Both the position numbers and the translations under genes were made by a program. A stretch of 27,408 nucleotides of DNA from UBA1227 sp963629305 (GTDB lineage: Bacteria; Bacillota; Clostridia; Oscillospirales; Acutalibacteraceae), in contig CAVGIJ010000016.1 of assembly GCA_963629305.1 (NCBI GenBank), positions 1-27,408 on the forward strand, given 5' to 3'. The notes beneath the pieces are model-generated. The model searched no databases, was not told the DNA's origin, and worked only from the letters and a program-made list of their open reading frames with translations. Of the stretch, positions 15,393 to 22,968 are shown piece by piece; position 1 is the first letter of the stretch, and each line of letters begins with the position of its first letter.

Positions 15393-15398
15393 TATAGT
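15370..15398 (+). promoter_or_regulatory. Promoter for the MBL-radical SAM-DUF2344 operon
   Basis: TTGCAA (15370-15375), 17-base spacer, TATAGT (15393-15398). The -35 box lies inside the probable spmA remnant. Leader of about 60 bases to the ATG at 15463. Confidence 0.6.
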
Positions 15399-15462
15399 TG
15401 TCTGTGGTTTTTTGAAATTATTTCTTATCGCTATAAGAATATTATCGGGAAGAGGAAAGCAT

Positions 15463-16362
15463 ATGTTTGAAATAAAGCAGGTCGGAGAAAAAACTTACTA
15501 TATCCCGAATGCCACCAATATCGGGCTTTATCTTGAAAATGACAATGAAGTCTGGGTGCTTGATTCGGGAATCGACGGCGATACGGGAAAAAAGATACTC
15601 AAGGCAGCGGATGAAAAGGGATGGAGAATAAAAGGCATCATCTGTACGCATTCACACGCGGATCATGTCGGCGGAAACAAACTCATACGTGACCGTACAG
15701 GGTGTAAAATTTTAGCGCACGGCATTTCCCGCACCGTATGCGAAAATCCGATACTCAATACTACGATTGTTTACGGTGCCTACCCGTACTCGGATATCTG
15801 CTCTAAATTTTTTCTGTCAAAGCAAGCGGGTGACGTGCTTGAAGCGGCGGACAACCTTCCGGACGGTCTTGAACTTTTCGAGCTTCCGGGACATGCTTTT
15901 GACATGATCGGGATAAAGACCCCTGACAATGTATATTTCCTTGCAGATTCATTGGTGAGTGATATAACCACGACAAAGTACCATATCTTCTTTCTTTACG
16001 ACATTGACTCTCATCTTAAAACTCTTTCTCGGCTTTTGGAACTTGATGTTGAGAAAGAGAAAAATGCTGTTTTCATACCGGCACATTGCGAGAAGACAGA
16101 TGATATATCGGGGCTTGTAAAGCGTAACACAGATAAGATATATGAGATAGCCGATATTATTCTGTCGGCTGTCGGCGATGGACATACGCTTGAGTATATT
16201 GTTCGTGAAGTGTTTATACACTACGGACTTAAAATGAATGCAACGCAGCACGCATTGGTGACATCAACAATAAAGTCATACCTTTCATGGCTTCAGAAAT
16301 CAGGAAAAGTATCCATAAGCTTTGAAGACAACTATATGATTTTCAGGAGGACTCATGAATAA
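15463..16362 (+). CDS. MBL-fold metallo-hydrolase
   Basis: A 299-residue metallo-beta-lactamase-fold protein. The metal-binding motif THSHADH (His63, His65, Asp67, His68) is intact; further ligands are likely in ELPGHAFD, the Asp of LADSLVSD and the His of IPAHCE. The last 70 residues look like a winged-helix-like or helical tail (TQHALVTSTIKSYLSWLQKSGKVSI), as in LACTB2-like hydrolases that act on thioesters or RNA; the exact substrate cannot be told. GAGGAAAG precedes the ATG at 15463, and the upstream extension to 15412 lacks a ribosome binding site. It overlaps the radical SAM gene by 8 bases. Confidence 0.88.
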   Translation: MFEIKQVGEKTYYIPNATNIGLYLENDNEVWVLDSGIDGDTGKKILKAADEKGWRIKGIICTHSHADHVGGNKLIRDRTGCKILAHGISRTVCENPILNTTIVYGAYPYSDICSKFFLSKQAGDVLEAADNLPDGLELFELPGHAFDMIGIKTPDNVYFLADSLVSDITTTKYHIFFLYDIDSHLKTLSRLLELDVEKEKNAVFIPAHCEKTDDISGLVKRNTDKIYEIADIILSAVGDGHTLEYIVREVFIHYGLKMNATQHALVTSTIKSYLSWLQKSGKVSISFEDNYMIFRRTHE

Positions 16363-18205
16363 TCCGAAGATTGAAAGAATATTGCCGCTTGTACAAAAGC
16401 CGGGGCGCTACACAGGCGGAGAGCTTGGCAGTGTAATGAAAAATCCGGAGGAAGTGGACATACGATTTGCTTTCTGTTTTCCGGACACATATGAGATAGG
16501 CATGTCACATCTCGGAATGAAGATTTTATACGGTCTTATCAATGAGAGGAAAGATTCATACTGCGAACGTTTCTTTGCACCGTGGACGGATATGGAATCA
16601 GAGATGAGAAAAAATGAAATACCGCTCTTTTCCATAGAAACAAAAACACCGCTTTCAATGTACGATGTGATTGGTTTTACGCTCCAGTATGAACTGTCTT
16701 TTTCCACCATTTTAAATATGCTTGATCTCGGTGGCGTGCCACTTCTCTCAAAGGACAGGCATACGCTTGAAAATCTTGTTGTAGGGGGCGGTCCGTGTGC
16801 CTCAAATCCCGAACCTATAGCGGACTTTTTCGATGTATTTCAGCTCGGCGACGGAGAGGAGCTTATGAATGAATTTCTTGATCTTTATGCCGAGTATAAG
16901 AGGAACGGTGCATCAAAAGAAGAATTTCTTGTTGCAGCCGCAAAAATACCCGGGATATATGTTCCGTCACTTTATGATGTCTCATACAATGAGGACGGAA
17001 CAATAAAAGCCGTGACACCGAAAAGCGGTGCCCCGTCGGTTGTTCATAAACGTGTGATTCGTGATCTTGACAAAGCGTACTATCCGGATAAGTTGATTGT
17101 TCCGTTCATAGAAATTGTACATGACAGAGTTGTGACGGAAGTATTTCGCGGCTGTATACGCGGCTGCCGCTTTTGTCAGGCGGGATTTATCTACAGACCT
17201 ATACGTGAAAAGCATCATGAGACCGTAAATCGCCAGGCAAAGGTTCTGTGTGATTATACCGGTTATAATGAAATCTCACTCACAAGTCTCTCAACGAGTG
17301 ATTATACCGAGATTCAGCCGCTTTTGTCCGAGATGATTGATTGGACAAGAGACAGGAAGATAAATATCAGTCTGCCGTCACTGCGTGTTGACAGCTTCTC
17401 GGATGAGCTGGTCGAGAAACTAAAGCTTATACGCAAAAGCGGACTTACATTTGCGCCGGAGGCAGGATCGCAAAGACTCAGGGACGCTATTAACAAAAAT
17501 ATAACCGAAGAGGAAATACTGGGTACAACCAGACTTGCCTTCAAAAACGGATGGACAACAGTAAAGCTTTACTTTATGCTCGGTCTTCCGACTGAAACCT
17601 TTGAGGATATTGAGGCCATAATAAAACTTTCAAGACAAATAGTAAGTGAATATTACAGAAATCCGGACAGGCCTAAAGGGCGTGCACTTACGGTCAATGT
17701 AAGTGCGTCGAGTTTTGTTCCGAAGCCGCATACGCCGTTTCAGTGGGAGCCGCAGGATACGCGGGAAGAACTCACGAAAAAACGTGAGTATCTTCGTGAA
17801 CAGTCTATGGTGCCGAAATCACATATTCATCTGTCTGCTCACAAGATTGATACTGTTTTCCTTGAGGCGGTATTTGCGAGAGGAGATCGCAGACTCGGTG
17901 AGGTTATGCTTAAGGCGTTTTCAAAAGGCGTAAATCTTGATTCATGGGATGAGTGTTTCAAATTTGATGCCTGGATGGAGGCATTTGACGAATGCGGAAT
18001 CTCTCCGGAATTCTACGCAAACAGACGTCGCTCATTTGATGAGATGCTTCCGTGGGATCACCTTGACTACGGTGTCACAAAGGAATTTCTTATGCGCGAA
18101 AATAAGAAGGCACATGAGAGTGTTACTACTCCGCATTGTCGCATAAAATGTGCTGCTTGCGGAGCGGCAAAGCTTAACGGGGGTGAGTGCGGTGCAAAAT
18201 GTTAG
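16355..18205 (+). CDS. TIGR03960-family B12-binding-like radical SAM protein
   Basis: A 616-residue iron-sulfur enzyme. An N-terminal B12-binding-like domain (FPDTYEIGMSHLGMKILY region) is followed by a radical SAM core with Cys267-x3-Cys271-x2-Cys274 (FRGCIRGCRFCQAGFIYRP) that binds the 4Fe-4S cluster and S-adenosylmethionine. A GGGPCASNPEP loop lies near 144-154. The C-terminus has a Cys-rich tail (CRIKCAACGAAK...GGECGAKC). The family is usually paired with a DUF2344 protein, in some genomes fused, and often lies near the RNase G and L21/L27 genes. The reaction is not known. GGAGGA precedes the start; the gene overlaps both neighbours, showing tight coupling. Confidence 0.92.
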   Translation: MNNPKIERILPLVQKPGRYTGGELGSVMKNPEEVDIRFAFCFPDTYEIGMSHLGMKILYGLINERKDSYCERFFAPWTDMESEMRKNEIPLFSIETKTPLSMYDVIGFTLQYELSFSTILNMLDLGGVPLLSKDRHTLENLVVGGGPCASNPEPIADFFDVFQLGDGEELMNEFLDLYAEYKRNGASKEEFLVAAAKIPGIYVPSLYDVSYNEDGTIKAVTPKSGAPSVVHKRVIRDLDKAYYPDKLIVPFIEIVHDRVVTEVFRGCIRGCRFCQAGFIYRPIREKHHETVNRQAKVLCDYTGYNEISLTSLSTSDYTEIQPLLSEMIDWTRDRKINISLPSLRVDSFSDELVEKLKLIRKSGLTFAPEAGSQRLRDAINKNITEEEILGTTRLAFKNGWTTVKLYFMLGLPTETFEDIEAIIKLSRQIVSEYYRNPDRPKGRALTVNVSASSFVPKPHTPFQWEPQDTREELTKKREYLREQSMVPKSHIHLSAHKIDTVFLEAVFARGDRRLGEVMLKAFSKGVNLDSWDECFKFDAWMEAFDECGISPEFYANRRRSFDEMLPWDHLDYGVTKEFLMRENKKAHESVTTPHCRIKCAACGAAKLNGGECGAKC

Positions 18206-18866
18206 AATCTACTTTTCAAAGACGGGTGACGCAAAATACATCTCACACCTTGATCTTATGCGGTGTTTTAACAGAGCGGTGACGAGAGCGGGAATCCCGA
18301 TATTTTTTACCGAGGGGTTTAACCCGAGACCGTATATGAACTTTGCCATGCCGCTCTCTCTCGGTATATCCGGTCTGCGTGAAATAGTTGATATGAAAAT
18401 TGATGGTGAAATGACGTGCGAAGAAATTTTCAATACCCTTTTTGCAGTTATGCCGCCGGATATAAAAATTCTTGAAGTATGTGAGCCGGTTTTAAAGGCG
18501 TCATCCGCTGCATATTCAAAGTACAAAATTGAGATTTGCCAGGAGGCAATGTCATCAGAAGCCTTTAACAACGATGTTTTAGCGCTGGTTTCACAACCTG
18601 AACTTATTGTTTCAAAGATGGGAAAGCAGGGAAAACGCAAGGTTGTAAAGTATATTAACTTGACAGAGCATATAAGAGATTTCAAAATCTGGAGTCTTGA
18701 TGAGAAAAACAGCGTAATTACGCTGATTTTGCCCTCTAACACACAGTTTGGAATAAGTCCTGTACTTCTGACTGATAAAATTTTCGAAGAAACAAAAATT
18801 GATCCGGTTTTCTGTTATATAACACGAAAAAGTATATTGACCGAAAATCTTGAGGAACTTAAGTAA
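18192..18866 (+). CDS. TIGR03936/DUF2344 family protein, partner of the radical SAM enzyme
   Basis: A 224-residue DUF2344 protein. The N-terminal block VRIYFSKTGDAKYISHLDLMRCFNRAVTRAGIP and FTEGFNPRPYMNFAMPLSLGISG are the family hallmarks. The family is encoded next to, or fused to, TIGR03960 radical SAM proteins; function unknown, with tRNA or ribosome modification suspected from context. I chose the GTG at 18192, preceded by GGGGGTGAG; it overlaps the upstream stop by 14 bases. Upstream in-frame starts reach back to 18150 but would overlap more. In many Clostridia the next gene is an RNase G homologue; it is absent here. Confidence 0.88.
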   Translation: MQNVRIYFSKTGDAKYISHLDLMRCFNRAVTRAGIPIFFTEGFNPRPYMNFAMPLSLGISGLREIVDMKIDGEMTCEEIFNTLFAVMPPDIKILEVCEPVLKASSAAYSKYKIEICQEAMSSEAFNNDVLALVSQPELIVSKMGKQGKRKVVKYINLTEHIRDFKIWSLDEKNSVITLILPSNTQFGISPVLLTDKIFEETKIDPVFCYITRKSILTENLEELK

Positions 18867-18999
18867 GCGTGTGGGGTCGAAAAAAGCCTGAACTTAAAAG
18901 ACTGTATTTTTGTGTCAAAAACATCCCTCCGCCGCATAGTATGTAGCGGACATTGTGAGTTGTAATATATTTTTCAAGCCACTTTGACAAAGTGGCTTG
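18867..18999. repeat. Non-coding region with two inverted repeats
   Basis: No gene seen. First repeat: a 23-base imperfect palindrome (18928-18950; TCCGC..CATA-G-TATG..GCGGA, 9 of 11 positions paired). Second: CAAGCCACTTT (18975-18985) / AAAGTGGCTTG (18989-18999), 11 perfect pairs with a 3-base centre, ending exactly at the -35 box of the next promoter. It has no T-run on either strand, so an operator or a decayed terminator is more likely than an active terminator. Confidence 0.55.
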
Positions 19000-19028
19000 T
19001 TGACTTTAAAGAATTATAAATTTATAAT
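19000..19028 (+). promoter_or_regulatory. Near-consensus promoter for gene 19066
   Basis: TTGACT (19000-19005), 17-base spacer, TATAAT (19023-19028): the best promoter match in the window. It directly abuts the 18975-18999 inverted repeat and gives a leader of about 30 bases. Confidence 0.8.
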
Positions 19029-19065
19029 CTTTTGCGTACAGATAGAATTAAGTTGGTGTATTTAC

Positions 19066-20079
19066 ATGTTTGGTAAAAAGAAATATACTCCGGATGTGCT
19101 CATGATAGGCGCAGCTTCTTTTGCGGTTGCATGTGCCACGGAAAAAATAATGATCACTCCGAGAACCGAAATAAAGATTTCCGATACGGTGAAAATACCT
19201 GTTTCGGGGCTTATTCCGTTTTCGCAGAAATACGTTGCCGAGATAGGCAGACAAGCGCTTAACGAAATACTTCCGCTCTGCGCACAGGGTGTTTCCGGAG
19301 CATTGAAATTCCTCAAGGCGAAGGAGCGCGTCAAAGAGGCTGCGATATGGTTCGTGTATGATTTTCTCGGAAGATATTCACTCAATACACTTTTGTCGGG
19401 TATTCTCAAAAGGTTCAATATTTTTGATAAGGATTCCTACAAGAATGTCCTTAAGGATTTTGTTCAGAGAATCATATCACAAAAGTCTGACAGGGATGAT
19501 ATCATCCGCGGAATAACTGCCGAGATAGTAAGCCTCTTGAGACTGCTGTCTGACGGAACAATCCTTGCCATGTTCCTAAATGATAAATTTGCGGAAGTTG
19601 CGTCCGCAACAATTGAAAATGCGGTTGACGGATTTCTTTCAAATGACGCGGCTGAGCGTATTGCCGATTTCTTTATGACTTTTGTCGGTCAGCTTGAGGA
19701 CATAACAATACCGAACCTCTTCATCAATATTCTCGGAGTTGACAGAGCAAGGATGGCGCAGGTCATTGACAATGTATATGATGCATTCTTCGGTGATTCA
19801 ATGGTTCGGATGTTCAAGGACTTAAAACTCGGAGACGTTGTGTACGAGCTTCTTTCAGATGCAAACTATGATGAACTTTACAAATACATATCCGTGTACA
19901 TGCAGGCAGAGCTCCTGAGAGTCTGTGCAACTTCTGCCGTCTCGTCAATGTATTTCTTTTCAGGCGCCAAGAACGTTGTTTTCAAGGCAAAAAAACGCGC
20001 CGAGAAAAAGCAGAGCAGACAGGAACGTAAAAAGATCAGACAAGAGATGAGGGACTTACTTAAAAATGAGAATGCGTAA
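19066..20079 (+). CDS. Hypothetical helical protein
   Basis: A 337-residue protein that I do not recognise. It looks mostly alpha-helical, with many amphipathic Leu/Ile/Phe repeats, a mildly hydrophobic segment at about 11-26 (VLMIGAASFAVACA), another near 305-320, and a very basic, coiled-coil-like C-terminal tail (KAKKRAEKKQSRQERKK). No catalytic motif stands out. The ATG at 19066 follows a weak TTGGTG; the frame stays open upstream to 18997, but that would place the start inside the promoter. It overlaps trmB by 14 bases, so it is cotranscribed with it. A membrane-associated scaffold is only a guess. Confidence 0.75.
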   Translation: MFGKKKYTPDVLMIGAASFAVACATEKIMITPRTEIKISDTVKIPVSGLIPFSQKYVAEIGRQALNEILPLCAQGVSGALKFLKAKERVKEAAIWFVYDFLGRYSLNTLLSGILKRFNIFDKDSYKNVLKDFVQRIISQKSDRDDIIRGITAEIVSLLRLLSDGTILAMFLNDKFAEVASATIENAVDGFLSNDAAERIADFFMTFVGQLEDITIPNLFINILGVDRARMAQVIDNVYDAFFGDSMVRMFKDLKLGDVVYELLSDANYDELYKYISVYMQAELLRVCATSAVSSMYFFSGAKNVVFKAKKRAEKKQSRQERKKIRQEMRDLLKNENA

Positions 20080-20743
20080 AAAGAAAAATCTTGAGAGCAG
20101 AACAGAGGCTTGCGGCGCATATCTCCTGTATATGGAATCGGAAGATCTCAATTTTGAGACGGCAAAGAACAGTAAGTCGTATCTTGATTTTTTTCAGCTG
20201 TTTGGAAATGACAATCCCGTTTTCCTTGAAATAGGCTGCGGCAAGGGTCAGTTTGTGTGTGAACTTGCCAAGCGAAATCCCCGGTTTAATTACATTGCCG
20301 TAGAAAAGGTTGCCAATGTAATTGTTTCTGCCGCGGAGCACGCAAGGGACGAGGAAATTCCGAATGTCCGCTTTTTAAAATGCGGTGCTGAGTATCTTGA
20401 GTGCTTTATACCGGATCACTCTGTTTCAGGTATTTATTTGAATTTCTCATGTCCGTTTCCGAAAAAGTCATATACATCGCACCGGCTTACAAACGGGAGG
20501 TTTCTTGAAATCTACAAAAACCTCATGAAGTCGGGTGCTGAAATTCATCAAAAAACGGACAACATGCACTTCTTCGAATACTCGATTGAGGAGTTTACGA
20601 AGTGTGGATTTGCTCTTAAGAACGTATCCCTTGATCTTCACGAAAGTGACTTTGAGGGCAATATCGTCACAGAGTATGAAAATAAATTTGTATCACAGGG
20701 GCTTCCTATCTACAGACTGGAAGCATATCTTCGGGAGGAATAA
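20066..20743 (+). CDS. trmB: tRNA (guanine-N7-)-methyltransferase, atypical active site
   Basis: A 225-residue SAM-dependent methyltransferase of the TrmB family, which makes m7G46 in tRNA. SAM-binding motif FLEIGCGKGQF (53-63), then the family block at 125-146 and TDN..FFEYS (164-173); a C-terminal TEYE stands for the usual T-x-x-E. Odd: the family signature DPWPKKRH..RR is CPFPKKSY..HR here, so the Asp (Cys129), His (Tyr136) and first Arg (His139) are all replaced. The rest of the fold is intact and there is no frameshift. It may be a lineage-specific variant or a divergent substrate. The start has no good ribosome binding site and overlaps the upstream gene by 14 bases, so it probably relies on coupled translation; a second ATG lies 6 bases downstream. 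Confidence 0.85.
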   Translation: MRMRKKKNLESRTEACGAYLLYMESEDLNFETAKNSKSYLDFFQLFGNDNPVFLEIGCGKGQFVCELAKRNPRFNYIAVEKVANVIVSAAEHARDEEIPNVRFLKCGAEYLECFIPDHSVSGIYLNFSCPFPKKSYTSHRLTNGRFLEIYKNLMKSGAEIHQKTDNMHFFEYSIEEFTKCGFALKNVSLDLHESDFEGNIVTEYENKFVSQGLPIYRLEAYLREE

Positions 20744-20745
20744 AA

Positions 20746-21147
20746 ATGCCTGTACTTGACACTGTTGTCGGCGCACAGAGCCCGGTTCAGTTCCTTGAGG
20801 AAATGACGAGTTTTGCTGTTCCGTGTGTTTGCTTCGCCGTTGCACTTGTTGCAATAGTGGTATTACAAATTCTTTATTTTAAAACGGATAAATTAATTTT
20901 TATAATCATTGATTTTGTACTCGGATTTGCATCTGCGGCTTCAGCTCTTGTTACAATGGATTATTACACTACATTCAAACAAATTTTTGACGCCAACAAA
21001 GCGTATATGACCATGACACAACTTGCTGAGTGTCCCGACATAAGTTTTTATGTTATTTTCTGTCTTGTTGCGACGCTTTTTTTCTTCGGGACTCTGTTTA
21101 TTTCCGTGATGGTTCTCATAATAAAGAAAATTCTTGAAAGCAGATAA
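20746..21147 (+). CDS. Hypothetical three-helix membrane protein
   Basis: A 133-residue integral membrane protein with predicted helices at about 24-45, 50-71 and 99-126, and a short polar loop (73-98) between the second and third. No known motif. It starts 2 bases after the trmB stop with GGGAGGA upstream, so it belongs to the 19066-trmB operon. I see no clear terminator after it; the rplS promoter begins 20 bases downstream. Confidence 0.75.
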   Translation: MPVLDTVVGAQSPVQFLEEMTSFAVPCVCFAVALVAIVVLQILYFKTDKLIFIIIDFVLGFASAASALVTMDYYTTFKQIFDANKAYMTMTQLAECPDISFYVIFCLVATLFFFGTLFISVMVLIIKKILESR

Positions 21148-21167
21148 GCCTACATATAAAAAAACAC

Positions 21168-21196
21168 TTGCAATGGACAGTTAAATCTGTTATTAT
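21168..21196 (+). promoter_or_regulatory. Promoter for rplS
   Basis: TTGCAA (21168-21173), 17-base spacer, TATTAT (21191-21196). Leader of about 90 bases. Confidence 0.7.
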
Positions 21197-21202
21197 GTTT
21201 AG

Positions 21203-21280
21203 GCGTTTGAGATTGCTCAAACAACTTCCCGGACGGTCCTCTGGCAGATTGCGTATGAACGTTCTGAACATTTTTTAGGA
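21203..21280 (+). promoter_or_regulatory. Candidate L19 leader RNA
   Basis: Two hairpins in the rplS 5' leader: GTTTGAG-ATTG-CTCAAAC (21205-21222) and CCGGA-CGGTCC-TCTGG (21229-21244), then a spacer and the ribosome binding site TTAGGAGG. Firmicutes carry a described L19 leader motif upstream of rplS that is thought to mediate autoregulation; position fits, but I cannot confirm the consensus without a covariance model. Confidence 0.5.
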
Positions 21281-21291
21281 GGAAAACAACA

Positions 21292-21636
21292 ATGGACGCA
21301 CTTAAAATCATCACAGAAGGACAAATCAAAGAGAATCCCGTAAACTTCAAAGTAGGTGACACCGTAAAGGTTCACGTTAACATCAAAGAGGGTAACAGAG
21401 AGAGAATTCAGACATTTGAAGGAACAGTTATCGCACGCAGAGGCAGCGGTGTTTCAGAGACTTTCACAGTTCGTCGTGTATCTTACGGCGTAGGTGTGGA
21501 AAGAGTGTTCCCTGTAAACTCACCTAATGTTGCAAAGATTGAAGTACTTCGTCAGGGTAAAGTTCGCAGAAGTAAGCTCTACTATCTTCGTGACAGAGTC
21601 GGTAAGGCTGCTAAGGTTAAAGAGCAGATTAAGTAA
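21292..21636 (+). CDS. rplS: 50S ribosomal protein L19
   Basis: A 114-residue ribosomal protein at the 30S-50S interface. Typical blocks: FKVGDTVKVHVNIKEGNRER, FEGTVIARRGSG.SETFTVRRVSYGVGVERVFP and the C-terminal VRRSKLYYLRDRVGKAA. Length standard. AGGAGG lies 10 bases before the ATG. It has its own promoter and terminator, upstream of the lepB operon, as is common in Firmicutes. Confidence 0.97.
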   Translation: MDALKIITEGQIKENPVNFKVGDTVKVHVNIKEGNRERIQTFEGTVIARRGSGVSETFTVRRVSYGVGVERVFPVNSPNVAKIEVLRQGKVRRSKLYYLRDRVGKAAKVKEQIK

Positions 21637-21657
21637 GTTTATAGTATCTACTGGCAA

Positions 21658-21688
21658 AGAGGGGACAAATGTCCTCTCTTTTCTTTTT
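21658..21688 (+). terminator. Intrinsic terminator after rplS
   Basis: AGAGGGGAC (21658-21666) / GTCCTCTCT (21671-21679) with one G-T pair, loop AAAT, followed by TTTTCTTTTTG. Confidence 0.9.
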
Positions 21689-21696
21689 GTGTTTTA

Positions 21697-21725
21697 TTGC
21701 TTTTAGGGACGTCTTATAGTAAAAT
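21697..21725 (+). promoter_or_regulatory. Promoter of the lepB-ylqF-rnhB operon
   Basis: TTGCTT (21697-21702), 17-base spacer, TAAAAT (21720-21725), with a leader of about 30 bases to the first lepB start. Confidence 0.6.
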
Positions 21726-21758
21726 ACATGTTTGAGATATAAATGTCGGAGTGTCGTT

Positions 21759-22328
21759 ATGAAAAAAGTGTATTATAGCGTCCGCAGCAGTGAGATGCCG
21801 GGTGCAAAAATTCATAAAAACGGTGTGATCTACACCGTGTATGACGTAGCCTCAACGGTTGCAACCTCCATAATAGCGGTTGCGGTTGTACTGATTTTCT
21901 TGTTCCGCGTGGCAACGGTTGACGGCTCTTCGATGGTTCCGACACTCCATGACAGGGACAATATCATAATAACACCGGTATCGGGAAGCTATGAGCACGG
22001 GGACATTGTCGTTATACACCGTGAGAATGATGTACCGCTGATAAAACGTGTAATTGCGACTGCCGGCGATACACTTGATATTGATTTTAAAGAGGGTATT
22101 GTTTACCTAAACGGTGAAGAGCTTCAAGAGGACTACATTGCCGAGCCGACATATAATCGGTTCGCGGACGGTCCGGAGTACCCGATAACCATACCGACGG
22201 GTTTTGTTTTTGTAATGGGTGACAACAGAAACAACTCACTTGACTCAAGAAGCGGTGCTGTAGGGCTTGTGAACGAGCAGTACATCATCGGAAAAATGAT
22301 AGTAGATTTAAGCGGTTCGGAGGAATAA
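21759..22328 (+). CDS. lepB: Signal peptidase I (first of two)
   Basis: A 189-residue membrane serine protease that removes signal peptides from exported proteins. One N-terminal transmembrane helix (about 29-51) is followed by the catalytic Ser58 in GSSMVPTL, the general base Lys96 in LIKRVIATAGD, and the conserved GDNRNNSLDSR block. All catalytic boxes are canonical. The ATG at 21759 has GGAGTG upstream; an alternative start at 21732 has no ribosome binding site. The second signal peptidase gene starts 2 bases after its stop. Confidence 0.94.
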   Translation: MKKVYYSVRSSEMPGAKIHKNGVIYTVYDVASTVATSIIAVAVVLIFLFRVATVDGSSMVPTLHDRDNIIITPVSGSYEHGDIVVIHRENDVPLIKRVIATAGDTLDIDFKEGIVYLNGEELQEDYIAEPTYNRFADGPEYPITIPTGFVFVMGDNRNNSLDSRSGAVGLVNEQYIIGKMIVDLSGSEE

Positions 22329-22330
22329 GC

Positions 22331-22963
22331 ATGTCTGATAAAAAAAATAAGGCAGAGAAAAACAGTACATTGACACCGGAAAACGGAGTGCAGGGTAATG
22401 CTTCGGCAAAACAGTCCGCCGGAGGAAGGGCGACTTCTTTTCTTTATGAGGTTATAAGCGTGTTTATTACGGCGTTTATCATCCTTGCCATAACATTTAC
22501 ATTCTTTATGAGATTTATCGGCGTTGTCGGTCAGTCTATGGAAGATACGCTTCATTCAACTGACTGGGTATTCATAAAACAGACCGGTTCGTACACACCG
22601 AAATACGGTGATGTTGTTGTTATATCTCAGCCGAACAAATATCATGAGAACATAATAAAACGTGTCATTGCGACTGAAGGACAGACAATAGACATAGACT
22701 TTTCAACCGGAAAAGTGTACCTTGACGGTGCGGAGATAATAGAACCGTACATCAAGAACGCGACAACAAACTATTACGATGTAAAATTTCCTTTGACAGT
22801 GCCCGATGGCTGCTGCTTTGTAATGGGTGACAACAGACAGGGGTCAGTCGATTCACGTTCAAGCATTATCGGTGTTATAAACAATTCCTATGTTTTGGGG
22901 AAGGCCGGATATGCGCTTACCGATAACGGAATTGAAGACCTTGACCTCTACAGAAAGAAGTAA
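22331..22963 (+). CDS. lepB: Signal peptidase I paralogue (second of two)
   Basis: A 210-residue S26 peptidase with a longer polar N-terminal cytoplasmic tail (1-35, Lys/Asn/Ser-rich), one transmembrane helix (about 38-62), Ser69 in GQSMEDTL, Lys110 in IIKRVIATEGQ, and GDNRQGSVDSR. The usual Pro of SMxPTL is replaced by Asp (SMEDTL), and the C-terminal part adds about 10 residues. Catalytic dyad intact, so it is probably active, perhaps with altered substrate choice. GGAGGA overlaps the end of the first lepB. Divergent enough that the pair looks like an old duplication. Confidence 0.9.
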   Translation: MSDKKNKAEKNSTLTPENGVQGNASAKQSAGGRATSFLYEVISVFITAFIILAITFTFFMRFIGVVGQSMEDTLHSTDWVFIKQTGSYTPKYGDVVVISQPNKYHENIIKRVIATEGQTIDIDFSTGKVYLDGAEIIEPYIKNATTNYYDVKFPLTVPDGCCFVMGDNRQGSVDSRSSIIGVINNSYVLGKAGYALTDNGIEDLDLYRKK

Positions 22964-22968
22964 AAAAT

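Noticed and set aside
18975..18999. Inverted repeat read as an intrinsic terminator of the DUF2344 gene
   Set aside because: No T-run follows on either strand; it abuts the -35 box of the next promoter, so an operator or decayed terminator is likelier.
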